The translations under genes and the position numbers were made by a program. Below are positions 7,340 to 17,275 of a stretch of DNA of 59,979 nucleotides, one piece after another. The stretch is from Prevotella sp. (GTDB lineage: Bacteria; Bacteroidota; Bacteroidia; Bacteroidales; Bacteroidaceae). Position 1 is the stretch's first letter, and each line of letters starts with the position of its first letter. The stretch covers positions 1 through 59,979 of the forward strand of contig JAGCDZ010000051.1 of assembly GCA_017650905.1 (NCBI GenBank), written 5' to 3'. Under the pieces are notes generated by a model. The model was not told where the DNA came from. It ran no database searches and was given only the letters and a program-made list of their open reading frames with translations.

Positions 7340-10300
7340 ATGGAAGATTTCATACATCTGCACGTACATACCTATTATTCAATTCTCGATGGACAGTCGA
7401 GTATTCAACGGCTTGTAGACAAAGCTGTTAAGGACGGCATGCGAGGCATGGCCATCACCGATCACGGCGACATGTTCGGCATTAAGGAATTTTACGACAT
7501 TTGCATGGATGTGAACAAGGGCCGTAAGAAGGCGGGCCTTGAACCCTTCAAGCCCATCTTCGGTTGCGAGATGTATGTGGCCCGTCGCGGCGACAAGAGT
7601 CTGCGCGAGAGCAAGGAAGACCTCGGTGGCTACCACCTCATCGTGCTGGCCAAGAATGCGAACGGCTATAAGAATCTCATCAAGCTCGTCAGCAACTCCT
7701 GGGTTGAAGGTTTCTACAACCGTCCGCGTACAGACCGTATGGAGCTTGAGAAATACCATGAGGATCTGATTGTGTGCTCTGCCTGTCTCGCCGGTGAGGT
7801 GCCTGCGAAGATCCTGAAAGGCGATATTGCCGGTGCCCGCGAGTCTATCGAATGGCACAAGCGCCTTTGGGGTGATGACTACTATCTGGAGCTGCAGCGC
7901 CACGAGGTGACTGATCCCTTGCAGAAAGCCAATCGCGAGACCTTCCCCTTGCAGCAGCAGGCTAACAAGGTGCTTATCGAACTGGCCAAGGAATACGGCA
8001 TTAAGCTGGTGTGTACCAACGATGCCCATTTCGTAGACAAGGAGAATGCTGAGGCCCACGACCATCTGCTCTGTCTCTCTACGGGTAAGGATCTCGACGA
8101 TCCCACGCGTATGCTCTACTCCAAGCAGGAGTGGTTTAAGACGCGTCAGGAGATGAACGATGTCTTCAGCGATGTGCCTGAGGCCTTGTCGAATACCCTC
8201 GAGATTCTGGATAAGGTGGAGATGTATAGTCTCGACCACGATCCCATCATGCCTTTCTTCCCCATACCCGAGGACTTCGGAACCGAGGAGGAGTGGCGAC
8301 AGAAGTTCACGGAACAGCAGCTCTACGACGAGTTCACCTCCGACGAGAATGGCCAGAATCAGCTCTCACAGGAAGAAGGCGAGATGAAAATCAAGAAACT
8401 GGGTGGTTACGACAAGCTCTATCGCATCAAGTTTGAGGCCGACTATCTGGCGAAGCTCGCCTACGAAGGTGCCCATCGCATTTATGGCGATCCCCTTTCC
8501 AAGGAGGTTGAGGAGCGCATCCGGTTCGAGCTTCATATTATGAAGACGATGGGTTTCCCAGGCTACTTCCTCATTGTGCAGGATTTCATTAACTCCGCCC
8601 GCGATGAGTTAGGCGTGATGGTGGGACCTGGCCGAGGCTCCGCAGCAGGTAGTGTGGTGGCCTATTGCTTAGGCATCACGAAGATCGACCCATTGAAGTA
8701 CGACCTGCTGTTTGAGCGTTTCCTCAATCCCGACCGTATCTCGCTCCCTGATATCGATACCGACTTCGACGACGACGGACGAGGCAAGGTGCTGAAGTGG
8801 GTGGAGGATAAGTATGGTCACGAGAACTGTGCCCATATCATCACCTATGCCACGATGGCTACCAAGAACTCCATCAAGGATGTGGCCCGTGTCGAGAAGG
8901 TGCCCCTGAGTATCTCCAACGCCCTCTGTAAGGCTATTCCAGACCGTCTGCCTGACGGTCCTGATGGCAAGGCTACGAAGATGAACCTCTCTAACGCTAT
9001 CAAGTATGTGACTGAATTGCGCGAGGCGGAGGCCTCTTCCGACAAAGCCCTCGCCAATACCATCAAATATGCCAAGATGCTTGAGGGCACGGTGCGAGGC
9101 ACAGGTATCCATGCCTGCGGCTTCATCATCTGCCGCGATCCCATCAGTGACCACGTGCCCGTATCAACTGCCGATGACCCCGACTTCAAGGGTACCAAGA
9201 CCAATTGCACCCAGTATGATGGTCATGTGATTGAGTCGACAGGTCTCATCAAGATGGACTTCTTAGGACTGAAGACCCTCTCGGAGCTGAAGGAGGCCTG
9301 CGCCAATATCAAGCGTACACGGGGTATTGACATCGACCTTGACAACATCCCTATCGATGATGCCAAGACCTATGAACTCTATCAGCAGGGACGCACCGTC
9401 GGTACTTTCCAGTTTGAATCGCAGGGCATGCAGAAATACCTGCGCGAACTCAAACCCACTGTCTTCGAGGACCTTATCGCTATGAACGCGCTCTACCGTC
9501 CCGGTCCTATGGGTTATATCCCTCAGTTTATCCGTCGTAAGCATGGAGACGAACAGATTACCTACGACATCCCCATCATGGAGAAATACCTGAAGGATAC
9601 CTATGGTATTACGGTGTATCAGGAGCAGGTGATGCTGCTGTCACGTCTGTTAGCCGATTTCACCCGTGGTGAGAGCGATGCCCTCCGAAAGGCGATGGGT
9701 AAGAAGAAAAAGGATATCGTCGATGCCATGAAGCCCAAGTTCATCGAGGGTGGCAAGAAGAACGGTCACGATCCGAAGGTGCTCGAAAAAATCTGGGCTG
9801 ACTGGGAGGCTTTCGCTTCCTATGCCTTCAACAAGTCGCACGCTGCCTGCTATTCGTGGGTGGCTTATCAGACGGCCTATCTCAAGGCCAACTATCCAGC
9901 TGAGTTCATGGCTGCTATCATGAGCCGTCGGCGTGACCAGATTACGGAAATCACCAAACTCATGGATGAGTGTAAGGCGATGGGCATTGCTACCTTGGGA
10001 CCCGATGTCAACGAGTCGTATGAGAAGTTCGGTGTGAACCATCATGGTGAGATCCGCTTCGGCTTAGGTGCCATCAAGGGCATGGGTGATTCTGCGGCTA
10101 TGGCTATCATTGAGGAACGTGAGAAGAACGGCCCATACAAGGATATCTACGATTTCGCCCAGCGTGTCAGCTTCTCATCAGTCAACCGTAAGGCCTACGA
10201 AAGTCTTGCCCTGAGTGGCGGATTCGACAGCTTCGGCATTCGTCGTGAAGATTATTTCGCACTCAATCACAAGGGTGAGATGTTCCTCGACACACTTGTG

Positions 10301-11083
10301 CGCTACGGACAGACCTACCAGCAGGAAAAGGCTGAGATGCAGAATTCCCTCTTCGGGATGTTCGGCGACGGTGTTGAGATTGCCCAGCCGCCAGTGCCTA
10401 AGAGTGATACGCGCTGGAGTGATATCGAACGCCTGAACAAAGAACGTGACCTCGTGGGTATCTATCTCTCTGCCCACCCGCTCAACGAGTTTAAGATTGT
10501 TATTGACAACCTGTGTAACACCAGTTGCCCAGAACTGACGGATATCGGCAGCATCACTGGTCGAGAGGATGTGGCATTGGGTGGCATCGTTACAGCCGTC
10601 AGAACGGGTTTCACCAGGAATGGCAAACCCTTTGGCATTGTGACGCTCGAGGATTTCGACGGCTCTGGCGAACTGCCTCTCTTTGGCGAGAACTGGGGTC
10701 AGAACAGCGGTATGTTCTCTATCGGTGCCTCCGTCTATGTGGTAGGCAAGATACGTGCGCGCTATCAGAACAACCCGGACAGTCCCAAGGAACTGAAGGT
10801 GAACCGCGTAGAATACCTGCAGACGGTCAAGGAGCATGCCATCGAACGCATCACCATCTCGCTTATTACCGATCCTGAGGTGCTTGATGAACAGATTGTA
10901 GCCGAGCTCAACGAACTGATTGCCGAGAATCCCGGTAAGACCAAGTTGTTTTTCCAGCTGCGCGATTCCTTAGGCAAGAACCACGTGCTGCTGCGATCTC
11001 CCAACAAGGGTGTTGATGTGCGTCACACCCTGATCGACTACATCGAGAGTCATCCCAATGTGATGGATTATAAGATCAATTAA
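7340..11083 (+). CDS. dnaE: DNA polymerase III subunit alpha
   Basis: 1247 residues, replicative polymerase of the C family. It begins with a PHP domain (HLHVHTYYSILDG, ITDHGDMFG; residues ~5-290). The palm carries GPGRGSAAGSVV and the catalytic aspartates in PDIDTDFDDDGR (residues ~470-481). Further on are ALRKAMGKKKKD, the helix-hairpin-helix region (~840-900), and an OB fold (ITGREDVALGGIVTAV onward). It is the DnaE1 type with no exonuclease domain, so proofreading must come from a separate DnaQ. It has its own promoter; trxA follows 34 bp downstream with no clear terminator, so read-through is possible. The many long antisense ORFs across it are shadows. Confidence 0.97.
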   Translation: MEDFIHLHVHTYYSILDGQSSIQRLVDKAVKDGMRGMAITDHGDMFGIKEFYDICMDVNKGRKKAGLEPFKPIFGCEMYVARRGDKSLRESKEDLGGYHLIVLAKNANGYKNLIKLVSNSWVEGFYNRPRTDRMELEKYHEDLIVCSACLAGEVPAKILKGDIAGARESIEWHKRLWGDDYYLELQRHEVTDPLQKANRETFPLQQQANKVLIELAKEYGIKLVCTNDAHFVDKENAEAHDHLLCLSTGKDLDDPTRMLYSKQEWFKTRQEMNDVFSDVPEALSNTLEILDKVEMYSLDHDPIMPFFPIPEDFGTEEEWRQKFTEQQLYDEFTSDENGQNQLSQEEGEMKIKKLGGYDKLYRIKFEADYLAKLAYEGAHRIYGDPLSKEVEERIRFELHIMKTMGFPGYFLIVQDFINSARDELGVMVGPGRGSAAGSVVAYCLGITKIDPLKYDLLFERFLNPDRISLPDIDTDFDDDGRGKVLKWVEDKYGHENCAHIITYATMATKNSIKDVARVEKVPLSISNALCKAIPDRLPDGPDGKATKMNLSNAIKYVTELREAEASSDKALANTIKYAKMLEGTVRGTGIHACGFIICRDPISDHVPVSTADDPDFKGTKTNCTQYDGHVIESTGLIKMDFLGLKTLSELKEACANIKRTRGIDIDLDNIPIDDAKTYELYQQGRTVGTFQFESQGMQKYLRELKPTVFEDLIAMNALYRPGPMGYIPQFIRRKHGDEQITYDIPIMEKYLKDTYGITVYQEQVMLLSRLLADFTRGESDALRKAMGKKKKDIVDAMKPKFIEGGKKNGHDPKVLEKIWADWEAFASYAFNKSHAACYSWVAYQTAYLKANYPAEFMAAIMSRRRDQITEITKLMDECKAMGIATLGPDVNESYEKFGVNHHGEIRFGLGAIKGMGDSAAMAIIEEREKNGPYKDIYDFAQRVSFSSVNRKAYESLALSGGFDSFGIRREDYFALNHKGEMFLDTLVRYGQTYQQEKAEMQNSLFGMFGDGVEIAQPPVPKSDTRWSDIERLNKERDLVGIYLSAHPLNEFKIVIDNLCNTSCPELTDIGSITGREDVALGGIVTAVRTGFTRNGKPFGIVTLEDFDGSGELPLFGENWGQNSGMFSIGASVYVVGKIRARYQNNPDSPKELKVNRVEYLQTVKEHAIERITISLITDPEVLDEQIVAELNELIAENPGKTKLFFQLRDSLGKNHVLLRSPNKGVDVRHTLIDYIESHPNVMDYKIN

Positions 11084-11117
11084 ACATTAATATTCACCTA
11101 TCAAAAAACAAATCATT

Positions 11118-11432
11118 ATGGAAGTAACAATTTCAAGTGAGAATTTCGAGAGCCTGAAGAATGGCAATTTGCCATTAGTGGTTGATTTCTGGGCTACCTG
11201 GTGCGGTCCCTGCCGTATGGTTGGTCCTATCATCTCGAAGTTGGCAGAGAAGTACGACGGCAAGATTGTCGTAGGCAAGTGCGACGTTGAGGAAAACGAA
11301 GACATGGCTGTTACTTTTGGCATTCGCAACATCCCAACCATCCTTTTCTTCAAGGGTGGAGAGATTGTCGACAAGATGGTCGGTGCCCAGAGTGAGGTTA
11401 AGTTAGAAGAAAAGTTCCTGTCACTCCTGTAA
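11118..11432 (+). CDS. trxA: Thioredoxin
   Basis: 104 residues, cytoplasmic thioredoxin. The redox motif WCGPC is at residues 28-32 in the context VVDFWATWCGPCRMVGP, and the cis-proline is in IRNIPTILFF. It reduces protein disulfides, including those of ribonucleotide reductase, with electrons from thioredoxin reductase. The next ORF starts 3 bp after its stop. Confidence 0.95.
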   Translation: MEVTISSENFESLKNGNLPLVVDFWATWCGPCRMVGPIISKLAEKYDGKIVVGKCDVEENEDMAVTFGIRNIPTILFFKGGEIVDKMVGAQSEVKLEEKFLSLL

Positions 11433-11435
11433 GCA

Positions 11436-11756
11436 ATGGCAAGTCTTGAAGAAGAAATCCGCCTCGATGAGGAGGAGAACAGAAGGGAATTGGCGTTCAT
11501 CCGCGAGCGGATCCCGTTTGATGCCAAGAAGCATTATAGCGATGAAACCATCCTGTATATGATGGACTTGATAGTAGACTACTACTATACAAGTGGCATC
11601 CTGGAGAGCGATGAGGAAGAGGTGGACATCGACCTTGAGGCTGTAGCCGACTATGTCTGCAAGAAGGCCAAGGAAGAGGGTGTCAACAACCTCCAACCGG
11701 AATATGTGCTCTTCGTCGTACAGGCCGACCTCGACTTTCAGGAACAGAACCTGTAA
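11436..11756 (+). CDS. Conserved small acidic protein of unknown function
   Basis: 106 residues, highly acidic, predicted all-alpha, with no signal peptide or membrane segment. The N-terminus is a charged helix (SLEEEIRLDEEENRREL) and the middle has YMMDLIVDYYYTSGIL. I do not recognise a named domain. It starts 3 bp after the trxA stop, so the two are almost certainly cotranscribed and perhaps translationally coupled. Its lack of Cys apart from one argues against a redox partner role. It converges on tsaE through a long inverted repeat. Confidence 0.7.
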   Translation: MASLEEEIRLDEEENRRELAFIRERIPFDAKKHYSDETILYMMDLIVDYYYTSGILESDEEEVDIDLEAVADYVCKKAKEEGVNNLQPEYVLFVVQADLDFQEQNL

Positions 11757-11771
11757 TTTTTCTGACAACGG

Positions 11772-11838
11772 ATTACACGGATTGAACGGATTTAGCTGCT
11801 GATAACCAGTATCGCCAAATCCGTATAATCCGTGTAAT
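11772..11838. terminator. Long inverted repeat, probable bidirectional terminator
   Basis: Arms at 11772-11793 and 11817-11838 pair as ATTACACGGATT / AATCCGTGTAAT and GGATTT / AAATCC, with a 4-nt internal mismatch and a 23-nt loop. It fills the gap between convergent genes. The GGATTACACGGATT phrase is typical of dispersed intergenic repeats in this group. Confidence 0.6.
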
Positions 11839-11847
11839 TTGTGGTTT

Positions 11848-12267
11848 TTAGAAATCGACGGTTCGTGAGCCGTCGGTATTTTCGGTGATGCTCACTTTTA
11901 CGGCATCCTCAGGTAATACCTCTTCAATCAGCTCCGGCCATTCTATCAGGCAGAGGGCACCAGAGTAGAAATAGTCCTCAAAGCCCATGTCGTAGACCTC
12001 CTCCAATTTCTTGATGCGGTAGAAATCGAAGTGGAAAATACGTTCAGAGGTGAGAGATGTGTCGCAAGAATACTCATTTACGATGGCAAAGGTGGGGGAG
12101 GTGATGACGTCGTCTACACCCAACTCCTCACAGATGGCCTTGATAAATGTGGTCTTGCCGGCTCCCATCTTGCCGTAGAACGCAAACACAGTGTGGTCGC
12201 CGATATTTTCGATAAACGTCCGCGCTGCCTCGTTGATATGCTCCAGATCCTGTATCTTAATCTCCAT
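11848..12267 (-). CDS. tsaE: tRNA threonylcarbamoyladenosine biosynthesis ATPase TsaE
   Basis: 139 residues. ATPase that works with TsaB and TsaD to load the threonylcarbamoyl group on A37 of ANN-decoding tRNAs. Walker A is GKMGAGKTTFI (residues ~32-42), followed by SPTFAIVNEY and the IEWPE motif near residue 115. It is 9 bp downstream of porX and last in the minus-strand group, an arrangement that would give it the same transcript as the secretion regulator. Confidence 0.93.
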   Translation of the reverse strand: MEIKIQDLEHINEAARTFIENIGDHTVFAFYGKMGAGKTTFIKAICEELGVDDVITSPTFAIVNEYSCDTSLTSERIFHFDFYRIKKLEEVYDMGFEDYFYSGALCLIEWPELIEEVLPEDAVKVSITENTDGSRTVDF

Positions 12268-12276
12268 AACTATTCA

Positions 12277-13845
12277 CTATCTTTTCTTTCCTGTCATGAT
12301 GATGAGCGGTATAATCATCTCCTCCATTGAGATTCCTCCGTGCTGGAAGGTGTCACGATAGTAGCTCACGTAGTAGTTGTAATTGTTGGGGTAGGCCAGG
12401 AAGGAGTCGCCTGTGGCAAACACATAGCTCGTAGAGAGGTTAGGTGCCGGCAGCTGTGCCTTCTGCGGCTCGCGGATGGTGAAGAGGTTCTTGTCGTCGT
12501 AACTCAGGTTCTTGCCCAACTTATAGCGCAGGTTGGTATTGGTGTTTCTGTCGCCGACAATCTTAATGGGCTGTGTACAGCGGATACTGCCGTGATCGGT
12601 GGTTACAATCACCTTGCAGCCCTCCTGTGCCAGATGGCGGAAGAATTCGGCGATGACCGAATGCCTGAACCACGAGAGGGTGATCGACCTATAGGCACTC
12701 TCGTTATTAGCCAGCTCGCGTACCATCTTTGATTCCGTGCGGGCGTGACTCAGCATATCGATGAAGTTGAATACCACTACGTTCAGATCGTTCTTCCCGA
12801 GGTTTGCCATCTGCATCATCAGTTTGTCGGCATCAGCAGAGTTGTTCACCTTGTGGTACGAGAACGTGTTCTTCTTACGATAACGGTCCAGCTGGGTCTG
12901 AATGAGGGGTGCCTCGTTCAGGTTCTTACCTTCCTCCTCATCCTCGTCAACCCAGAGGTCGGGGAACATCTGGGCGATTTTGTTAGGCATAAGACCTGAG
13001 AAAATGGCGTTGCGGGCATATTGCGTAGCGGTAGGCAGAATGCTGAAATAGAGGTCTTCCTCAATGTCAAACTGCTTGTTGAGTTCTGGTGCCAACATGC
13101 GCCATTGGTCGTAACGGAAGTTATCGAGAACCACCAGATACACCTTCTCACCTTCGCTGAGCAGAGGGAATACCTTGGTCTTGAACACCTCTGGCGAAAG
13201 AATAGGACGGTCACCGGAAGCGGTCGTCGGATTCAACTGCGCCACCCAGTCCAGATAATTCTTCTTGATGAACTTCGCAAAGCCCAGGTTCGCCTCCTCC
13301 TTCTGCATGCGGAGCATATCCGTCATGTTGCTGTCTGTCGAACTCAGCTCCAGTTCCCAGTGTACGAGTTTCTTATACACCTCTACCCAGTCTTTCCAGG
13401 TTCTGCAATCCATAATCTGCATGGCTATCTGCTGGAACTGCTGCTGATACTGTGTCTGTGTCACCTCCGTCTCGATTTCCTCACGATGGATGTTCTTTTT
13501 CAGCGTCAGCAGGATCTGGTTGGGGTTCACGGGTTTGATGAGGTAGTCGGCAATCTTCTGACCGATGGCCTGATTCATAATGTCCTCCTCCTCACTCTTG
13601 GTCACCATCACCACAGGCAGGTTAGGGTGTATCTCCTTGATGCGCTGCAAGGTCTCCAGTCCGCTGAGGCCAGGCATTTGCTCATCGAGCAATACCAGGT
13701 CGAAGTTCCGGTCCTTGCAGAGGTCGATGGCGTCGGTGCCGTTGCTTACCGTCACCACGTCATAACCCTTGCTTTCCAGAAAGAGCCGCTGAGCCTGCAA
13801 CTGCTCTATCTCATCATCCACCCAAAGTAAATAACCGTTTATCAT
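12277..13845 (-). CDS. porX: PorX-type response regulator with PglZ phosphatase domain
   Basis: 522 residues. The N-terminal receiver domain (1-~120) has the acidic pair DD (10-11), phospho-acceptor Asp54 (LVLLDEQMPG), Thr82 (MVTK) and Lys104 (LIKPVNP). A helical linker leads to an alkaline-phosphatase-superfamily PglZ domain (~160-520) with VVLDNFRYDQWR and VTTDHGSIRC as metal-binding segments. PorX, with sensor PorY and an ECF sigma factor, controls type IX secretion genes in Porphyromonas and Flavobacterium, and the PglZ domain acts on phosphorylated nucleotides. It lies 64 bp downstream of the PorW-like gene, which supports the assignment. Confidence 0.9.
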   Translation of the reverse strand: MINGYLLWVDDEIEQLQAQRLFLESKGYDVVTVSNGTDAIDLCKDRNFDLVLLDEQMPGLSGLETLQRIKEIHPNLPVVMVTKSEEEDIMNQAIGQKIADYLIKPVNPNQILLTLKKNIHREEIETEVTQTQYQQQFQQIAMQIMDCRTWKDWVEVYKKLVHWELELSSTDSNMTDMLRMQKEEANLGFAKFIKKNYLDWVAQLNPTTASGDRPILSPEVFKTKVFPLLSEGEKVYLVVLDNFRYDQWRMLAPELNKQFDIEEDLYFSILPTATQYARNAIFSGLMPNKIAQMFPDLWVDEDEEEGKNLNEAPLIQTQLDRYRKKNTFSYHKVNNSADADKLMMQMANLGKNDLNVVVFNFIDMLSHARTESKMVRELANNESAYRSITLSWFRHSVIAEFFRHLAQEGCKVIVTTDHGSIRCTQPIKIVGDRNTNTNLRYKLGKNLSYDDKNLFTIREPQKAQLPAPNLSTSYVFATGDSFLAYPNNYNYYVSYYRDTFQHGGISMEEMIIPLIIMTGKKR

Positions 13846-13909
13846 ATCTTTTTTCTTCTAACTTCTAACAATCAATCTTACCTCTTACTTCTTACCTCTC
13901 ACCTCTAAA

Positions 13910-16900
13910 TTACCAGAAGTCCTCGTCGAAATCGAAGTCCTTGGTCTTTTTCTGCTTCTTCTTGTTATTCTGCAGAGGACCATCCTCGTCCTCGTCATCA
14001 TATTCATCGTCATCATCATCTGAACCCTTCTTCTCTAATGGGATGTCCTCGGGGTCTAAGAACTCGACATCTTCCGGACGGATGAGCAGCTTGTCGGTGC
14101 TCGTCTTCATCGGCACGAAGATATCCTCGTAGAACTTCTCATAGTCGTCGTAGCTGAACTGCACACCCAACAGAGGCAGGTTCACCTCGCTGATGATGAG
14201 GCTATGACAGGGGGCGAGTTTCTCCGCCATCACCTCGTTGGCATACAACTGACGGGCGTATTGCAAGGCTTCGTCATAGCTCTGGAATCCCCTGATGAGC
14301 ATACGCTGCAGACCATCGTCCTCGTCGGTGGAAATCTCGAAGTTACGCACCAGGAAGTTTGTGAAGTTATAACGTGCTATCTCGAAGAGCAGTTGGTTCT
14401 GGTCTACGCTGTCAGGCTCGTAGGTGAGGATGAAGATGAAGCGCTGGTTGGGGTCGGCACTGAGGGTATCTGCCTTTGTGGAGTCTGCTGTGAGAGTGAT
14501 GTCACGCCGCGACCACACATCGCCGATATCGAACTTGCCGCCATGCAGCTTGCGACCTTCCTGTACGCCCTTCACAATCATACCTGCCATTTCGGCCACT
14601 TCGCTCTGGGGATGCTTCTCAACCACCTCCTTCAACTGCTCCAAGCAGCCGTTGGCATCACCGTTGTTCAATCGGCTCAAACCGTCGATGAAGATGAACT
14701 TCGCACGGTGCTCACCCAATGGGAAACGATCGGCAGAGATGCGGGCATTACCAGCCACTTCTTCGAACTTGTCATTCTTAAAGGCGGCGTAGGTTGCTGC
14801 GTAGAGCGAGTCCTCGATATGGGTTCCGAAGCGGGCATTGTCGGCAAAGTAGGGATCGGAGAGCAGTGTGGTCCACTCGCTCTCAGGATGCTCGGCCTTC
14901 AGGTGGCTCAGACAGGCTTCAGCCGTATCGTGGCGACCTAAACGCGAGTAGAGCAGGAAGAGGTGATACCACGCATCGTCAAGTTTTTCGAAGTCGGGAT
15001 AGTCCTTCGTCAGACGCAGCAGTTGCTTCTCGCTGAGCTTCAGATTGTCGAGCCTGTCTTTGAAGATGATACCCGACTGCAACAAGGCCTCCTTGATGAT
15101 ATTGTGGCTTGCGGCTTTCTGCTCGTCAGTGAAAGGAATCTGTGCCAGATAATACTCGCGGTTATGAGGATCGTTGGCGAGGGAGTCCTGAGGTGTTTGA
15201 GCCTGTAAGCTGTCGCTGGGGAGGGCGCCCTGTGCGCCGAGGGAGTCTGCGAATTCAGGGTTCTCAGAGTTTTCCGGATTCTCTGGGTTCCCTGATTTAT
15301 CCAAGTTGTCCGAATTCTCTGAGTTCTCCGAATCTTCTGAATTCTCCGAATCTTCTGGATTCTCAGAGCCTTCCGAGGCCTCCGAATCCTGAGAGCTATC
15401 TGTTGATTCTGTATTCGCCCAGCTCACCACCGTCTGATTCATTCGTTGCCAGTTATCGGCATTCTCTCGCCGTCCCCACTGGCGCTGGAAGGTCGTCTTT
15501 CCCTGGCTTACAGCGGTGGGATTATAGAAATACCACTGCCCGTTGTTCTGCCCTAAGGGTGAAGGCGGCATATTCGCCATATCCCCTCCCATCGGCGCCA
15601 TAGCCTGGTTTTCACGCAACTGACGCTCTACTTCGGCTATCTCTGCTGCCTCACGTTCCTCCTTCTCCTTGCGTTCCAGTTCCTCAATCACGCGGTCGAT
15701 GGCCGCCAGACGTTCTTCTTCTGGCAAATCGGCCAGAACCAACAGCGAATCTTGCAGATAGATGGCGTCGGTATGGGGCACGAGCGCATCGAGCACTCTC
15801 GAACGCTCCGACAGTTCCTCATAGTCCTTGCGGTCTTTATCCAATAGTCCGATAGCCTCGCCATAGCAGCGCTGGGCATCGTTGTATTTCTCCATCTCCC
15901 AATAAAGGTTACCTAAGGTCAGCAGCAGCACACCCTTCTCGATACCACTGCGGGTAGCCTTCTTATTACCCATCTCATAGGCATCAATGGCTTTCAGCGT
16001 GTCCTTCTGCATCATGTGGATATTGCCCATCGCATAATACACCTGATCGAGGTAGTCCTTGTTGTTGTCGTTGGAAGCCATACGCTTCAGCCTGCTGATC
16101 ATCGCCTTGGCATTACCCTTTGCCAATACCTCGGTCTGGGCGATGCGGGCATTGAATTCGAGTTCATACGAGGGGTGGCAGCCGATAGCCTTTCTGTAGG
16201 CGCGTTCTGCTTCGGCACGATTACCCAGCTCCTGTTGTATCTGTCCCATCAGGAACCATTCGCGGGCCTTTTGTTGGTGCCTGCGTTCATGCTTGATCAC
16301 CTTGCGCAGGTAGGGTATAGCCTTCTCATAGTCCTTCGAGCGGATGTAGTAATCGGCATAGGTGTAGTCCCAGTCCTTTACAGCACGGAAGTGCATGGAG
16401 TCGCGGCTCATATTGCGGATTACGTCCTCGGCATCATAGATCCAGTCGAGTTCGGTATAGCACTTCGCGAGCCAGGCTCTGGCTATTCCGCTCTGCATGG
16501 GCTGTGTCTGGTAGAGATGCGTCATATAGCTGAAGGTGGCGGCAGCCTCGTCGAACTCGCCCTTCTGGAACTGCGACTTACCCAGCAGCAACCACGCTTT
16601 CCAGAGGAAGGGGTTGTATTCCTTGCGCCCCAGCCACTCCTTGTCTTTGTCGGTCTTCTTTCTTCCACCTTTCCACTCAGGCTTGGCCTTGATACTATGG
16701 CGACGGATATCCTTCTCCGCCTTCTCGATGGCACGGTCGTAATGACTGCTGCCCAACGAGCGGCTCTGTTTGTTGCCCACCATATAGAGGGGAATCTGTT
16801 CGGTGAAGTTGTCGCGGTTGCCCTTCTCCTTCTCCAGGTTACCGTCGATAAAGGCCACCTTACCATTATAGTAGATGTTGTAGCGGGCGTTGAACGAATG

Positions 16901-16999
16901 CCACCAGCGGCTGCCCGCTGTGTTTTTCTGCGTAGAGCAGCCCACCATCGTCAGCATGACGACGGCAACGACTGTCAAGATATAGGTAAATTTGCGCAT
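13910..16999 (-). CDS. porW: PorW/SprE-like TPR lipoprotein of the type IX secretion system
   Basis: 1029 residues. Signal peptide with lipobox MVGCSTQKN, then SRWWHSFNARYNIYYNGK, the characteristic opening of PorW/SprE. TPR-type helices fill residues ~130-420 (for example LLGKSQFQKGEFDEAAATF, LGNLYWEMEKYNDAQRCYGE) and again ~640-800. Between them is a Ser/Glu/Asn/Pro low-complexity stretch (residues ~540-590, repeats of SEN and PEN), and the C-terminus is strongly acidic then Lys-rich. PorW is an outer-membrane-associated partner of the PorK/PorN ring. Adjacent porX and the tail-bearing BspA protein in this window suggest a working T9SS. The low-complexity spacer looks longer than I would expect for the family. 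Confidence 0.82.
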   Translation of the reverse strand: MRKFTYILTVVAVVMLTMVGCSTQKNTAGSRWWHSFNARYNIYYNGKVAFIDGNLEKEKGNRDNFTEQIPLYMVGNKQSRSLGSSHYDRAIEKAEKDIRRHSIKAKPEWKGGRKKTDKDKEWLGRKEYNPFLWKAWLLLGKSQFQKGEFDEAAATFSYMTHLYQTQPMQSGIARAWLAKCYTELDWIYDAEDVIRNMSRDSMHFRAVKDWDYTYADYYIRSKDYEKAIPYLRKVIKHERRHQQKAREWFLMGQIQQELGNRAEAERAYRKAIGCHPSYELEFNARIAQTEVLAKGNAKAMISRLKRMASNDNNKDYLDQVYYAMGNIHMMQKDTLKAIDAYEMGNKKATRSGIEKGVLLLTLGNLYWEMEKYNDAQRCYGEAIGLLDKDRKDYEELSERSRVLDALVPHTDAIYLQDSLLVLADLPEEERLAAIDRVIEELERKEKEEREAAEIAEVERQLRENQAMAPMGGDMANMPPSPLGQNNGQWYFYNPTAVSQGKTTFQRQWGRRENADNWQRMNQTVVSWANTESTDSSQDSEASEGSENPEDSENSEDSENSENSDNLDKSGNPENPENSENPEFADSLGAQGALPSDSLQAQTPQDSLANDPHNREYYLAQIPFTDEQKAASHNIIKEALLQSGIIFKDRLDNLKLSEKQLLRLTKDYPDFEKLDDAWYHLFLLYSRLGRHDTAEACLSHLKAEHPESEWTTLLSDPYFADNARFGTHIEDSLYAATYAAFKNDKFEEVAGNARISADRFPLGEHRAKFIFIDGLSRLNNGDANGCLEQLKEVVEKHPQSEVAEMAGMIVKGVQEGRKLHGGKFDIGDVWSRRDITLTADSTKADTLSADPNQRFIFILTYEPDSVDQNQLLFEIARYNFTNFLVRNFEISTDEDDGLQRMLIRGFQSYDEALQYARQLYANEVMAEKLAPCHSLIISEVNLPLLGVQFSYDDYEKFYEDIFVPMKTSTDKLLIRPEDVEFLDPEDIPLEKKGSDDDDDEYDDEDEDGPLQNNKKKQKKTKDFDFDEDFW

Positions 17000-17006
17000 C
17001 CTATTA

Positions 17007-17228
17007 TTAAACCTCTTTAGAGGTTGTTTTATTGTGTGATGCGGCGTCTTTTTGTTGTTTTTCCTCTAAAAGGCAGTGAATTTTACAGTTTCCCTCCTGT
17101 GCAACGCTGCAAGAACTGCAGTCATGTCCCGTCTCGATGGTGTCGCTACCCTTGTCGAAATAGTTAGCAATCCAGGCGAAAATGCCCAGAACCGCAATCA
17201 TCCCGATACACACCAGCGCAAACTCCAT
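17007..17228 (-). CDS. Small cysteine-rich single-pass membrane protein
   Basis: 73 residues from the ATG at 17228 (an upstream in-frame start at 17252 adds eight residues). One membrane helix (ALVCIGMIAVLGIFAWIANYF) is followed by a soluble tail with HDCSSCSVAQEGNCKIHC, four to five closely spaced Cys that could bind a metal or an Fe-S cluster, and a polar end. I do not recognise a named family. It lies between aroA and porW, 7 bp before the latter, so it is likely cotranscribed with them. Confidence 0.6.
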   Translation of the reverse strand: MEFALVCIGMIAVLGIFAWIANYFDKGSDTIETGHDCSSCSVAQEGNCKIHCLLEEKQQKDAASHNKTTSKEV

Positions 17229-17275
17229 ACTTCTCTTACTATTCCCGAGCAAAGCTCGCCTACCCGTAGCCTTTT

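Noticed and set aside
7379-8239. 286-residue antisense ORF inside dnaE
   Set aside because: It is a shadow of the high-quality dnaE frame, has no family motifs and no promoter; similar shadows occur all along dnaE.
14204-17020. Long plus-strand ORFs (245 and 334 residues) opposite porW
   Set aside because: Antisense to an intact TPR protein; no signal, motif or promoter supports them.
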